From the NCBI GenBank assembly GCA_965222215.1, contig OZ244931.1, positions 1,674,001 through 1,738,000 on the forward strand: a DNA stretch of 64,000 bases, given 5' to 3'. The stretch is from JABJAG01 sp965222215 (GTDB lineage: Bacteria; Pseudomonadota; Alphaproteobacteria; UBA6615). Shown here piece after piece: positions 31,891 to 40,509 of this stretch. The notes under the pieces were generated by a model. That model was not told where the DNA came from. It searched no databases and worked only from the letters and a program-made list of their open reading frames with translations. The position numbers and the translations under genes are program-made. How positions within the stretch are numbered: position 1 is the first letter of the stretch; every line of letters begins with the position of its first letter.

Positions 31891-33303
31891 ATGGCCGACA
31901 AGAAATTCGATCTGGTCGTCGTTGGCGGCGGTCCCGGCGGCTACGTTGCCGCGATCCGCGCCGCGCAGCTTGGCATGAAGGCCGCCGTGATTGAGGCGAA
32001 CCATCTGGGTGGTATTTGCCTGAACTGGGGCTGCATCCCGACCAAGGCGCTGCTGCGCACGTCGGAAATCTATCACTACATGACCCATGCCGACGCCTAC
32101 GGGCTGAAGGCTGACAACGTCTCTTTCGACATCAAGAAGGTCGTCGAGCGTTCGCGCGGGGTTGCCAAGCAGCTCAATCAGGGCGTCGGCTACCTGCTCA
32201 AGAAGAACAAGGTCGAGGTGATCGACGGCTGGGCGAAACTCGCCGGCGGCAAGGAAGGCGCGCGCAAGCTCAAAGTCGAGAAGGACGGAAAGGCAGTCGC
32301 CGATGTCACGGCGAAGCATGTGATCCTCGCGACCGGCGCCCGTGCGCGCGACCTGCCGGGCCTGGAGGCCGACGGCGAACAGGTGTGGACCTACAAGGAA
32401 GCGATGACGCCGGACGGATTTCCGAAATCGCTTCTTGTGGTGGGTTCTGGCGCTATCGGCATTGAGTTCGCGTCCTTCTACCGCACGCTCGGCTCGGAGG
32501 TGACCGTGGTCGAGGTTCTCGACCGGATTCTGCCCGTCGAGGATGAGGAAATCTCGAAGATGGCCGCAAAGGCGTTCGAGGAGCAGGGCATGAAGCTGAT
32601 CACCGGCGCGACGGTGAAATCCCTCGATAAGAAGAAGGACGGAGTCACCGCGACCATCGAGAAGGACGGCAAGAGCGAAAAGCTGACCGCGGAGAAGGTC
32701 ATCATGGCCGTCGGCATTGTCGGCAACGTTGAGAAGATCGGCCTGGAAGATACGAATATCAAAGTCGAGAAGTCCCACATCGAGACCGATGCCTACGGCG
32801 AGACCGCCGAAAAGGGCATCTGGGCCATCGGGGATGTCGCCGGCGCGCCCTGGCTCGCCCATAAGGCATCCCATGAGGGGATCATCGCGGTCGAGAAGAT
32901 CGCGGGAGAGAAGGGCGTCCACCCGATGGACAAGTCCCGCATCCCGGGCTGCACCTACTGCCACCCGCAGGTGGCGTCGATCGGCCTGACCGAAGCAAAA
33001 GCCAAGGAGGCCGGCCACAAGGTCAAGGTCGGCCGTTTCCCGTTCCAGGGCAACGGCAAGGCCATCGCGCTGGGCGAACCCGAGGGCATGATCAAGACGA
33101 TCTTCGACGCGGAAACCGGCGAGATGCTCGGTGCGCACATGATCGGCGCGGAAGTGACCGAGCTCATTCAGGGCTACAGCGTCGCCAAAACGCTCGAGAC
33201 GACGGAGCAGGAGCTGATGCACACCGTTTTCCCGCACCCGACCTTGAGCGAAATGATGCACGAGTCCGTCCTTGACGCGTACGGGCGCACGATCCACTTC
33301 TAG
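31891..33303 (+). CDS. lpdA: Dihydrolipoyl dehydrogenase (E3)
   Basis: FAD-dependent enzyme that reoxidises the dihydrolipoyl arm with NAD+. The 470-aa protein has the FAD motif LVVVGGGPGGYVAAIRAAQL, the redox disulfide in GGICLNWGCIPTKALL, an NAD motif LLVVGSGAIGIEFASFY, and the C-terminal catalytic His/Glu in HTVFPHPTLSEMMHE. It lies 46 bases after pdhC with AGGGGATAT before the ATG. Confidence 0.97.
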   Translation: MADKKFDLVVVGGGPGGYVAAIRAAQLGMKAAVIEANHLGGICLNWGCIPTKALLRTSEIYHYMTHADAYGLKADNVSFDIKKVVERSRGVAKQLNQGVGYLLKKNKVEVIDGWAKLAGGKEGARKLKVEKDGKAVADVTAKHVILATGARARDLPGLEADGEQVWTYKEAMTPDGFPKSLLVVGSGAIGIEFASFYRTLGSEVTVVEVLDRILPVEDEEISKMAAKAFEEQGMKLITGATVKSLDKKKDGVTATIEKDGKSEKLTAEKVIMAVGIVGNVEKIGLEDTNIKVEKSHIETDAYGETAEKGIWAIGDVAGAPWLAHKASHEGIIAVEKIAGEKGVHPMDKSRIPGCTYCHPQVASIGLTEAKAKEAGHKVKVGRFPFQGNGKAIALGEPEGMIKTIFDAETGEMLGAHMIGAEVTELIQGYSVAKTLETTEQELMHTVFPHPTLSEMMHESVLDAYGRTIHF

Positions 33304-33306
33304 CCC

Positions 33307-34275
33307 ATGACTTCTGCATCTCAGACGGACAAAGCGCGCAAGGGCGCGGACCGGCACCCCGAAAAGCGCAATCGGCCCGACAACCCGATCCAGCGCAAGC
33401 CGGACTGGATTCGCGTAAAAGCGCCGACCAGCAAGGCCTATCACGAGACACGCAAGATGATGCGTGAGCTCAACCTCGCGACCGTGTGCGAGGAGGCGGC
33501 CTGCCCGAACATCGGGGAGTGCTGGGCCAAGAAGCACGCGACCATCATGATCATGGGCGACACCTGCACGCGGGCCTGCGCCTTCTGCAACGTTGCCACC
33601 GGCATTCCAAAGCCGCTCGACCCGATGGAGCCGACCAACGTGGCGGTCGCTGTCGGCGGCATGGCGCTGGAACATGTGGTGATCACGTCCGTGGACCGGG
33701 ACGACCTGGATGACGGCGGCGCGGAGCATACGGCCAAGGTTGTGCGGGCGATCCGCCAGTCGTCACCGGACACGACCATTGAGATCCTGACGCCGGACTT
33801 CAAGGACAAGGCCGGCGCCATCGATATCCTCGCCGCCGATCCGCCGGACGTGTTCAACCACAATCTCGAAACCGTGCCGCGGCTTTACCCGACCATTCGG
33901 CCCGGTTCGCGCTACTTCGTCAGCCTGAAGCTGCTGCAGGACATCAAGGCGCGGGTGCCGGGCCTCTTTACCAAGTCGGGCATCATGGTTGGCCTCGGCG
34001 AGACCCGCGAGGAAGTGGGGCAGGTCATGGACGACCTGCGTTCCGCCGATGTCGATTTCCTGACCATCGGCCAGTACCTTCAGCCGACCCCCAAGCATGC
34101 GAAGATCGACCGCTTCGTCACGCCCGATGAGTTCGAGGGCTATGCCAAGATGGCGCGCGGGAAAGGCTTTTTGCTGGTGTCGGCGACGCCGCTGACCCGT
34201 TCGAGCTATCACGCGGGCGAGGATTTCGCGATGCTGCGTGACGCGCGCGAGGCGAAACTGGCCGCCGCACAGTAA
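33307..34275 (+). CDS. lipA: Lipoyl synthase
   Basis: Radical-SAM enzyme that inserts two sulfurs into octanoyl side chains, maturing the lipoyl domains encoded just upstream. The 322-aa protein shows both cluster motifs: the auxiliary cluster Cys in VCEEAACPNIGECWAKK and the SAM cluster Cys in GDTCTRACAFCNVATG. It begins 3 bases after the lpd stop. The start ATG at 33307 gives a short polar N-terminal extension before the conserved RKPDWIRVKAP. Confidence 0.97.
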   Translation: MTSASQTDKARKGADRHPEKRNRPDNPIQRKPDWIRVKAPTSKAYHETRKMMRELNLATVCEEAACPNIGECWAKKHATIMIMGDTCTRACAFCNVATGIPKPLDPMEPTNVAVAVGGMALEHVVITSVDRDDLDDGGAEHTAKVVRAIRQSSPDTTIEILTPDFKDKAGAIDILAADPPDVFNHNLETVPRLYPTIRPGSRYFVSLKLLQDIKARVPGLFTKSGIMVGLGETREEVGQVMDDLRSADVDFLTIGQYLQPTPKHAKIDRFVTPDEFEGYAKMARGKGFLLVSATPLTRSSYHAGEDFAMLRDAREAKLAAAQ

Positions 34276-34291
34276 CCGGTTTTCCCAGCAC

Positions 34292-34750
34292 GTGCCCTCC
34301 CACAAGGAAAAACGCGTCCTGCCGTATCGGCCGGAACAGATGTTCGATCTGGTCGCCGATATCGAAACCTATCCGGAATTTCTGCCCTGGTGCCTGGCGG
34401 CGCGAAACCGCAAGCGTGAAAAGGTCGATGACGGCGAAATCGTCTGGTCGGACCTCGTTGTCGGGTTCAAGCTGGTGCGCGAACGCTTCACGTCGAAAGT
34501 CCATCTGCGCCCGGGCGAAGACGGAGAGCCGTCGCGGATCGACGTCGAGTATGTCGACGGACCGCTGAAGTTCCTGCGCAATCACTGGGTGTTCGAGCCC
34601 CATGGCGACGGTGGATGCGAAATCGACTTTTTCGTCGAGTTCGAATTTCGCAGCAGAATTCTCCAGAAGATGATCGGGGCCCTGTTTCACGAGGCGGTCT
34701 CTCGCATGGTCGCCGCGTTCGAACGCCGGGCGGGCGAATTGTACGGCTAG
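34292..34750 (+). CDS. ratA: RatA/Coq10-family START-domain protein
   Basis: The 152-aa protein has the conserved EKRVLPYRPEQMFDLVADIE and YPEFLPWCLAARNRK of the polyketide-cyclase/COQ10 group. In E. coli the homologue RatA interferes with 70S ribosome assembly; mitochondrial Coq10 binds ubiquinone. Which role applies here is not decidable, and the Coq10-like one fits the lipA neighbourhood in alphaproteobacteria. I chose the GTG at 34292 because it gives the usual PSHKEKRVLPY start; a longer frame from 34238 would overlap lipA. The stop shares CTAG with the convergent VOC gene. Confidence 0.85.
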   Translation: MPSHKEKRVLPYRPEQMFDLVADIETYPEFLPWCLAARNRKREKVDDGEIVWSDLVVGFKLVRERFTSKVHLRPGEDGEPSRIDVEYVDGPLKFLRNHWVFEPHGDGGCEIDFFVEFEFRSRILQKMIGALFHEAVSRMVAAFERRAGELYG

Positions 34751-35193
34751 TCGTCTTCCGCCTTCCGGCACACGGCCTCGATCTTGTTGCCGTCGAAATC
34801 CAGAACGAACGCCCCGTAGTAGGTGGGAATGTACTCCGGCCGAAGCCCCGGTGCGCCGGCATCGCGTCCGCCGTTGGCCATGGCTGCTTCGTAGAACGCC
34901 CGCACCGTGGCGCGGCTTTTTGCGATCAGTGCGAAATGCGCGCCGTTGTTGGGGTGGACATCGCCGTCCTTGTCGATGGGCTCGCTGACCCAGAGCCATT
35001 GCCGGCCGCTGCCGTTCCCGAAGGCGACGGCAAATCCCTTATCCATGACGATTTCGAGCCCGAGCGCTTCGAGCGACGGGCGATAAAAGCCCATGGCCTT
35101 CTTGATGTCGTTCACGCCGATCGACACATGGTCGAAGATCGCGGAAAAATCGCGGCTGTCGAACGCCGCCTTGTTGATGTCCCGGTCTGTCAC
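34747..35193 (-). CDS. VOC-family protein (glyoxalase/bleomycin resistance fold)
   Basis: A 148-aa protein. IFDHVSIGVNDIKKAMGFYR near residue 20, HFALIAKSRATVRAFYEAA in the middle and YGAFVLDFDGNKIEAVC at the end are the standard half-motifs of a vicinal-oxygen-chelate fold; His, His and Glu are at metal-ligand places. The substrate is unknown. It is leftward and its stop overlaps that of ratA in one CTAG. The cinA gene lies 18 bases from its start in the same direction, but upstream spacing suggests it is the last gene of the ispDF-pgpA-cinA unit. Confidence 0.8.
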   Translation of the reverse strand: MTDRDINKAAFDSRDFSAIFDHVSIGVNDIKKAMGFYRPSLEALGLEIVMDKGFAVAFGNGSGRQWLWVSEPIDKDGDVHPNNGAHFALIAKSRATVRAFYEAAMANGGRDAGAPGLRPEYIPTYYGAFVLDFDGNKIEAVCRKAEDD

Positions 35194-35211
35194 CCGTCGA
35201 TCCCCTTAAAG

Positions 35212-35709
35212 TCAGCCCTCGTTTCGCACCATGTGCCGCAGCATCGAAAGCGCCGTTTGCACCGTGGCGTCCCGAACGGCGGCGCGATCGCCCGGAAAGA
35301 CCTCGTGATGGCTCACGGTCGGCCGGCCACGGCCGGCATTGGCGAAATGAACCAGGCCGACCGGCTTTTCCTTACTGCCGCCGCCAGGACCGGCGACGCC
35401 GGTCACGGCGATGGATATGTCCGCCAGCGAATGTTTCAGCGCGCCTTCCGCCATGGCGACGGCAACCTGCTGGCTCACCGCGCCGTGCAGGCTGATGAGC
35501 ATCTTCGGCACGCCGAGCATCTCGGCCTTTGCCTCGTTGGAGTAGGTCACGAAGCCGCGTTCGACCACGTCGCTGGAGCCCGCGATTTCGGTCAGGCAAC
35601 CCGCGATGAGGCCGCCTGTACAGGATTCGGCCGTGGCGACCTTCAGCTGGGCACGACGGCAGAGTTCCAGCAGTTCGGCGGCGTCTGTCAGCAATTGGGT
35701 ATCGAACAT
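35212..35709 (-). CDS. CinA-family nicotinamide-nucleotide amidohydrolase (PncC-type)
   Basis: Deamidates NMN to nicotinate mononucleotide in NAD recycling. The 165-aa protein is the stand-alone C-terminal CinA domain with VATAESCTGGLIAGCLTEIAG, FVTYSNEAKAEMLGV and IAVTGVAGPGGGSKEKPVG. The ATG at 35709 is 4 bases after the pgpA stop, giving MFDTQLLTDAAELL, the usual start. There is no COG1058 N-terminal domain, so this is the short form. Confidence 0.93.
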   Translation of the reverse strand: MFDTQLLTDAAELLELCRRAQLKVATAESCTGGLIAGCLTEIAGSSDVVERGFVTYSNEAKAEMLGVPKMLISLHGAVSQQVAVAMAEGALKHSLADISIAVTGVAGPGGGSKEKPVGLVHFANAGRGRPTVSHHEVFPGDRAAVRDATVQTALSMLRHMVRNEG

Positions 35710-35713
35710 TCGG

Positions 35714-36232
35714 TCAGATTCCAAAAAGGGTGGGGAGCGTTCCGGCGGTGCCGAACCAGACACCGATCAGCCAGGTAAGCACGCCGGCATAGATCCCGGC
35801 GCCGATATCGTCCGCCATGATTCCCACGCCGCCGGGAAATTTCTCCATTCGCTTCAACGGCCAGGGCTTGGTGATGTCCAGAAACCGAAAAAGGAGGAAG
35901 GCGACGGGGTAGAAACGCCAGTCGAAGGCGACAGGCAGAATCGCGAGCCATTGACCCGCAACCTCGTCGATCACGACGCGCTGCGGATCCTCCATCCGGT
36001 GGAAAGCGGCGAGCTTTCCGGAAGCCCAGACGCCGGCGAAGAATGCAATCAGGACGGCGGCGGCCAGAAGCATCTGCCCGCCCAGGAAGACGATAACCAC
36101 CGCGCAGGGAAGGGCGGCAAGCGAGCCCCATGTGCCGGGGGCGCCGGGAAGGTCGCCCGCACCGAACCATGTCGCGATCAGGCGCGCGGTGCGCGGTTCT
36201 TCGGAGGCGGGTGGGTTTGGAGAACTGTTCAT
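35714..36232 (-). CDS. pgpA: Phosphatidylglycerophosphatase A
   Basis: Dephosphorylates phosphatidylglycerol phosphate in the inner membrane. The 172-aa protein has TWFGAGDLPGAPGTWGSLAA at the N-terminus, RVVIDEVAGQWLAI, and FLDITKPWPLKRMEK followed by GGVGIMADDIGAG, all PgpA signatures, with membrane helices in between. The start overlaps the ispDF stop by 4 bases (ATGA). Confidence 0.95.
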   Translation of the reverse strand: MNSSPNPPASEEPRTARLIATWFGAGDLPGAPGTWGSLAALPCAVVIVFLGGQMLLAAAVLIAFFAGVWASGKLAAFHRMEDPQRVVIDEVAGQWLAILPVAFDWRFYPVAFLLFRFLDITKPWPLKRMEKFPGGVGIMADDIGAGIYAGVLTWLIGVWFGTAGTLPTLFGI

Positions 36233-37386
36233 GCGACCGGGACCTCCACGGTCACCGCCGCCTGCGTGGCGATGCCTTCGGCACGTCCCGTGAAGCCAAG
36301 TCCCTCGGTCGTGGTCGCCTTGACCGACACGCGGTCCGCGCTGACGCCCAGCAGTTCGGCAATCCGGGCGCGCATGGCATCCCGGTGCGGGCCGATCTTG
36401 GGAGACTCGCAGATCAGTGTCAGGTCGGCGTGCAGGAGTTGGCCGCCGCGTTTATGCAGAAGTTCGACGGCATGCTGGAGGAACTGTCCGGAATCGACCC
36501 CGCGCCACTGCGGATCGCTCGGCGGGAAGTGTGACCCGATATCTCCCTCGGCAAGCGCACCGAGCAGGGCATCGGTGAGCGCGTGGAGCGCGACGTCGGC
36601 ATCCGAATGGCCGGACAACCCACGCTCGTGCGCGATGTCGATGCCGCCGAGCCGGACGCGGTCGCCGCGGCCGAAGCGATGCACGTCGAAGCCGGTGCCC
36701 ATGCGAACGCCGGACGCGGCGGGTTGGAGCAAATCCGCGGCACGCCGCAGGTCCTCGTCGTTCGTGATTTTCAAGTTTGCCTCTTCGCCCGGGACTGTCA
36801 CGACGCTCAGGCCACATGCTTCCGCGACCGCCGCGTCGTCGGTGAGTTCCTGGCCGGATGTATCCCGGTGCGCCGCCAGAATTTTGGGGAACCGGAAACC
36901 CTGCGGGGTCTGGGCCCGCACGATCCCCTCGCGAGGCACGGTTTCCAGGACCGCCGTGTCTTTTACGCGCTTCAGGGTGTCCGGGACGTCGAGCGCCGGA
37001 ATGACGCCGTCCGCGTTACGGAGTGCGTCCAGGACGCGGTCGATGATTTCCTTCGACACGAGCGGCCGGGCGCCGTCGTGGATCAGCACCCGCTCGGGGC
37101 CATCGCCCGAAAGCGCTTCAAGGCCCAGCCGGACCGACTCCTGACGGGTCTCTCCTCCGATGATTGGCGTGCCGACGTTCAGGCCATCGGCGGTCGCGAG
37201 GAAATCCGCTTCGTCGTCCCGGTGGATTACCACGCGCACGCCACCGACGTCCGGATGACGGCAGAATGCCTCAAGCGTATGGCGCAGAACGGGGCGCCCG
37301 CAAAGGTCCAGATACTGTTTCGGGATATCGCCGGACATGCGCCGGCCCCGGCCGGCTGCAACCAACAATGCAACGGTATCGCTCAC
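36229..37386 (-). CDS. ispDF: Bifunctional IspD/IspF, MEP-pathway enzyme
   Basis: A fused enzyme of 385 aa for isoprenoid synthesis. Residues 1-~225 are IspD (2-C-methyl-D-erythritol 4-phosphate cytidylyltransferase) with LLVAAGRGRRMSGDIPKQYL and VLIHDGARPLVSKEIID. Residues ~228-385 are IspF (MEcPP synthase) with MGTGFDVHRFG, GLSGHSDADVALHALTDALL and ATTTEGLGFTGRAEGIA. The fusion is characteristic of alphaproteobacteria. The GTG at 37386, with AGGA 8 bases upstream, gives MSDTVALLVAAG; the nearby ATG is out of frame. It overlaps pgpA by 4 bases. Confidence 0.95.
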   Translation of the reverse strand: MSDTVALLVAAGRGRRMSGDIPKQYLDLCGRPVLRHTLEAFCRHPDVGGVRVVIHRDDEADFLATADGLNVGTPIIGGETRQESVRLGLEALSGDGPERVLIHDGARPLVSKEIIDRVLDALRNADGVIPALDVPDTLKRVKDTAVLETVPREGIVRAQTPQGFRFPKILAAHRDTSGQELTDDAAVAEACGLSVVTVPGEEANLKITNDEDLRRAADLLQPAASGVRMGTGFDVHRFGRGDRVRLGGIDIAHERGLSGHSDADVALHALTDALLGALAEGDIGSHFPPSDPQWRGVDSGQFLQHAVELLHKRGGQLLHADLTLICESPKIGPHRDAMRARIAELLGVSADRVSVKATTTEGLGFTGRAEGIATQAAVTVEVPVA

Positions 37387-37479
37387 GCAACATCCTCGCC
37401 GGGTCGAAGTGGGCGGAACGTTAGTCGCCCGGCGGACGATTGCCAAGACACGCACACGTGCCGTGCTTATGATGCGGTC

Positions 37480-38286
37480 ATGACCGGTTCGATCACATTG
37501 GGTTTCGCGGCGCTTCTCACCATGCTGCCCGCCGCGCTGCTTCCGTCTCGCGCAACGGACGGCGGTGCGAGAAATGGGCTGTTCTGGCTGCTGATTGCCG
37601 TCGCCACAGTGGGGCCGCTGGCGCTGGAAGTCTTTGCCGGCGGCACGATATGGCGTACGGGGTTCAGCGCAACGCTTTGGACCATCGTCGCTGCGACGAT
37701 GGTCGTGTATCTGGCTGTCTGCCTCGTGTCGCGGACCGCGCGGGGCCTGCGTCTGGTCCTGCTGCCGTACCTCGTCGGTTTCGGTCTGATCGCGCTGCTC
37801 TGGTCGTCCGTGCCGGACGAGCCGTTGCCGGCTTCCGCCATGACGGCCTGGCTGCAGCTGCATATCGGGGTTTCGGTCGCGACCTACGCCCTGATTACGG
37901 TCGCAGCCGCCGCCGCGGTTGCCGTCTGGTTCAAGGAAAGGGCGCTACGCCGCCACGCCGTGCCGGAATGGATCGACAATATCCCTTCGGTTGCCGATGG
38001 CGAGAAGCTGCAGTTTCGCCTGCTTGTGACCGCCGAGGTGATATTGGGTCTCGGCCTGCTGACCGGGGTTGCGACGCAGTTTGTTTTCGACGGGACCCTG
38101 GTCGCCCTGGACCACAAAACCGTCCTCTCGGTCGCGGCGTTTGTCGTATTGGGCGTATTGCTGGTGTTGCAGCAGGGAAGCGGGCTCCGCGGCCGCCGGG
38201 CGTCGCGGTTTGTTCTGGTCGGATATCTTCTGATCACGCTGGCATTCCCCGGGGTCAAGTTCGTCACGGACGTACTCCTCGGCTGA
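37480..38286 (+). CDS. YpjD/CcsA-like inner-membrane cytochrome c biogenesis protein
   Basis: A 268-aa polytopic membrane protein with about eight helices. WLQLHIGVSVATYALITVAA and VALDHKTVLSVAAFVVLGVL carry the two conserved His of the CcsA/YpjD family, and GRRASRFVLVGYLLITLAFPG is the usual last helix. The family is linked to heme handling for c-type cytochromes; the exact role of YpjD is uncertain. The ATG at 37480 is 93 bases from the divergent ispDF start. Length matches E. coli YpjD. Confidence 0.85.
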   Translation: MTGSITLGFAALLTMLPAALLPSRATDGGARNGLFWLLIAVATVGPLALEVFAGGTIWRTGFSATLWTIVAATMVVYLAVCLVSRTARGLRLVLLPYLVGFGLIALLWSSVPDEPLPASAMTAWLQLHIGVSVATYALITVAAAAAVAVWFKERALRRHAVPEWIDNIPSVADGEKLQFRLLVTAEVILGLGLLTGVATQFVFDGTLVALDHKTVLSVAAFVVLGVLLVLQQGSGLRGRRASRFVLVGYLLITLAFPGVKFVTDVLLG

Positions 38287-38300
38287 TCGCAAAGCGCCTC

Positions 38301-38315
38301 TTGTGCGCTGCACAA
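38301..38315 (+). promoter_or_regulatory. Perfect dyad in the dusB-ntrBC upstream region
   Basis: TTGTGC-GCT-GCACAA sits in a conspicuously AT-rich 88-base spacer between ypjD-like and dusB. A related TGTGCA appears at 38354-38359. It could be an operator for the dusB-ntr operon. It does not match the NtrC site (GCAC before GTGC), and no sigma-54 promoter was seen. Confidence 0.35.
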
Positions 38316-38374
38316 AAATCCCTAGAATGCTTAAACAGTATTCAATTCGGAAATGTGCATAATTATTAATCACT

Positions 38375-39382
38375 ATGAACGCTGATCTTTCCAGGCCACT
38401 CGAAATCGGCCCCGTCCGGATCCCGAACCGCGTCGTGCTTGCGCCGATGTCGGGGGTGAGCGATCTGCCGTTCCGCCGACTGGCGTTGCGCTACGGCGTG
38501 GGTCTGGTTGTCTCGGAAATGGTGGCGAGCCGCGAGATGTTGCGCGAAAGCCGCCAGTCGGCGCGCCGCATGTTGTTCGACCGCGATGCCGGGCCCGTCT
38601 GCATACAACTGGCGGGCACGGAGCCGGCCGTGATGGGCGAGGCGGCGCGATTTGCGGCCGACCGTGGCGCGGACATGATCGATATAAACTTCGGTTGTCC
38701 GGCGAGGAAGGTCGTCAAGAAGGCGACCGGATCGGCGCTGATGCGCGATGTGCCTCTTGCAACCGACATCATGCGCGCCGTCGTGGAGGCCGTCGATGTC
38801 CCGGTCAGCGTCAAGATGCGCACGGGCTGGGACGATAACACCCGCAATGCCGTCGAACTGGCCGAAATCGCCGAAGATGTCGGCGTGCGCCTGCTGACCG
38901 TGCACGGGCGGACCCGCTGCCAGTTCTATACCGGCTCTGCGGACTGGGATTTCATCGCGCGGGTGAAGGATGCGGTGTCGGTGCCGCTGATTGCCAACGG
39001 CGACATTGCGTCGGCCGCGGATGCCGAGGCCTGCCTTGCCGCGTCCGGGGCGGATGCCGTCATGATCGGCCGCGCGGCGCAGGGGCGTCCCTGGCTGCCG
39101 GGGGCCGTGGCCCACTATTTCGCGACCGGTGAGCTGCTTCCCGAGCCGGATATCCGGGTGCGCTGGGGCATCATGCGCGAGCATCTGGATGCGATGATGA
39201 CGCTCTACGGCGTCAATACGGGTATCCGGAACGCCAGAAAGCATGTCGGCTGGTACCTGACGGGCGTGCCCGGCGCGGCGGAATTCCGGAATATCGTCAA
39301 CAATACGCTTGATCCGGACGTGATTTCACGGGAATTGATCCGGTTTCGGGACGCCACGCCGGCAATTGCGGGCGCACAATGA
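38375..39382 (+). CDS. dusB: tRNA-dihydrouridine synthase DusB (NifR3)
   Basis: FMN enzyme reducing uridines in tRNA. The 335-aa protein has NRVVLAPMSGVSDLPFRRLA, GLVVSEMVASREML, the catalytic Cys in IDINFGCPARKVVKKATGSA and HGRTRCQFYTGSADWDFI. The gene is classically called nifR3 because it precedes ntrBC in alphaproteobacteria, as here. It overlaps ntrB by 4 bases (ATGA), so they form one operon. Confidence 0.96.
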   Translation: MNADLSRPLEIGPVRIPNRVVLAPMSGVSDLPFRRLALRYGVGLVVSEMVASREMLRESRQSARRMLFDRDAGPVCIQLAGTEPAVMGEAARFAADRGADMIDINFGCPARKVVKKATGSALMRDVPLATDIMRAVVEAVDVPVSVKMRTGWDDNTRNAVELAEIAEDVGVRLLTVHGRTRCQFYTGSADWDFIARVKDAVSVPLIANGDIASAADAEACLAASGADAVMIGRAAQGRPWLPGAVAHYFATGELLPEPDIRVRWGIMREHLDAMMTLYGVNTGIRNARKHVGWYLTGVPGAAEFRNIVNNTLDPDVISRELIRFRDATPAIAGAQ

Positions 39383-40509
39383 GCGCCTCGCAGAAAGTTC
39401 GGGCAGTCGGAAAACCGATCGAGATCGATCCCGCCTCGATCCTCAACCTCGTTGCCGACGCGGTCGTCGCCGTCGGTGAAGGGCATGAGATCCGGTATGT
39501 GAACTATGCCGGTGAGCAATTCTTCGGCGTCGGCGCGGACCGGCTCGTCGGGAGTTCGCTTCAGGAATACATAACGCCTGATAACCCGTTGTTTTTTATA
39601 CTGGATAGATGCCGCACGAGCGGTGCGAGCTATGCCGAGCGGGGGGTCCGGCTGGACGGCCCGAGGCTCGAGGAGCGGGAGGTCTCGGTCCAGGCGCAAT
39701 CCTGGTTTGACAGTTCCGGCATCGTCGTCGTGACTTTCCACGAACAATCGCTCGCCCAGCATATCGACCGGCAGCTCGTCCATCGCGGCGCGGCCCGCTC
39801 GGTCACGGCGATGGCCTCCATGCTGGCGCACGAGGTCAAGAACCCGCTGTCGGGCATACGCGGGGCCGCGCAGTTGCTCGAAGATGCTGTCGATGACGAC
39901 GGTCGCGAACTGACCCAGCTGATTTGCGACGAATCCGACCGGATCGTGTCGCTGGTCAACCGGATGGAGGCGTTTTCCGACGAGCGCCTGCCCGAACGCG
40001 GGCCGGTCAACATCCACGAGGTGCTCGACAGGGTCCAGAAGGTGGCCCAGACCGGGTTCGGGCGCGCGGCGGATTTTACCCTCTCATTTGATCCATCTCT
40101 TCCAATGGTGCTGGGAAATCGGGACCAGTTAATTCAGATATTCATGAATCTGGTCAAAAACGCCGCCGAAGCCATCCCCGCGAACGGCGGCGAGATCCAG
40201 CTCGAGACCCGATACCGGCATGGATTGCGCCTGGCGCTGGCGGGTTCCGGTGAACGCGTGGATCTGCCGATCGAGATCTCCGTCAAGGACAACGGACCGG
40301 GCGTGCCGGCGGATGTCCAGCCGTATCTCTTCGACCCCTTCGTGACCACCAAGAAGAACGGAACAGGACTGGGGTTGGCTCTCGTCGCCAAGCTGGTGGG
40401 GGACCATGGCGGCGTTGTCGATCTGGAAAGCGATGAGAACGGCACGGTTTTCAAGGTCATGCTGCCCGTCGACGACTCCATGCCGCAACAAGGAACACAA
40501 CCCGCATGA
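39379..40509 (+). CDS. ntrB: Nitrogen regulation sensor histidine kinase NtrB
   Basis: Cytosolic sensor kinase/phosphatase controlled by PII proteins; it phosphorylates NtrC when nitrogen is short. The 376-aa protein has a PAS domain (~residues 18-120), the H-box MLAHEVKNPLSGIRGAAQLL with phospho-His about H151, the N-box IFMNLVKNAAEAI and the G-box DNGPGVPADVQPYLFDPFVT followed by GTGLGLALV. There are no membrane helices, as expected. It overlaps dusB and ntrC by 4 bases each. Confidence 0.96.
   Translation: MSASQKVRAVGKPIEIDPASILNLVADAVVAVGEGHEIRYVNYAGEQFFGVGADRLVGSSLQEYITPDNPLFFILDRCRTSGASYAERGVRLDGPRLEEREVSVQAQSWFDSSGIVVVTFHEQSLAQHIDRQLVHRGAARSVTAMASMLAHEVKNPLSGIRGAAQLLEDAVDDDGRELTQLICDESDRIVSLVNRMEAFSDERLPERGPVNIHEVLDRVQKVAQTGFGRAADFTLSFDPSLPMVLGNRDQLIQIFMNLVKNAAEAIPANGGEIQLETRYRHGLRLALAGSGERVDLPIEISVKDNGPGVPADVQPYLFDPFVTTKKNGTGLGLALVAKLVGDHGGVVDLESDENGTVFKVMLPVDDSMPQQGTQPA

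Noticed and set aside
31804..33729. 641-codon open frame antisense to lpd
   Set aside because: Same GC-driven shadow; lpd has every family motif on the other strand.
38301..38359. NtrC-binding site before dusB
   Set aside because: The half-sites are in the wrong order (GTGC before GCAC) and the spacing does not fit.
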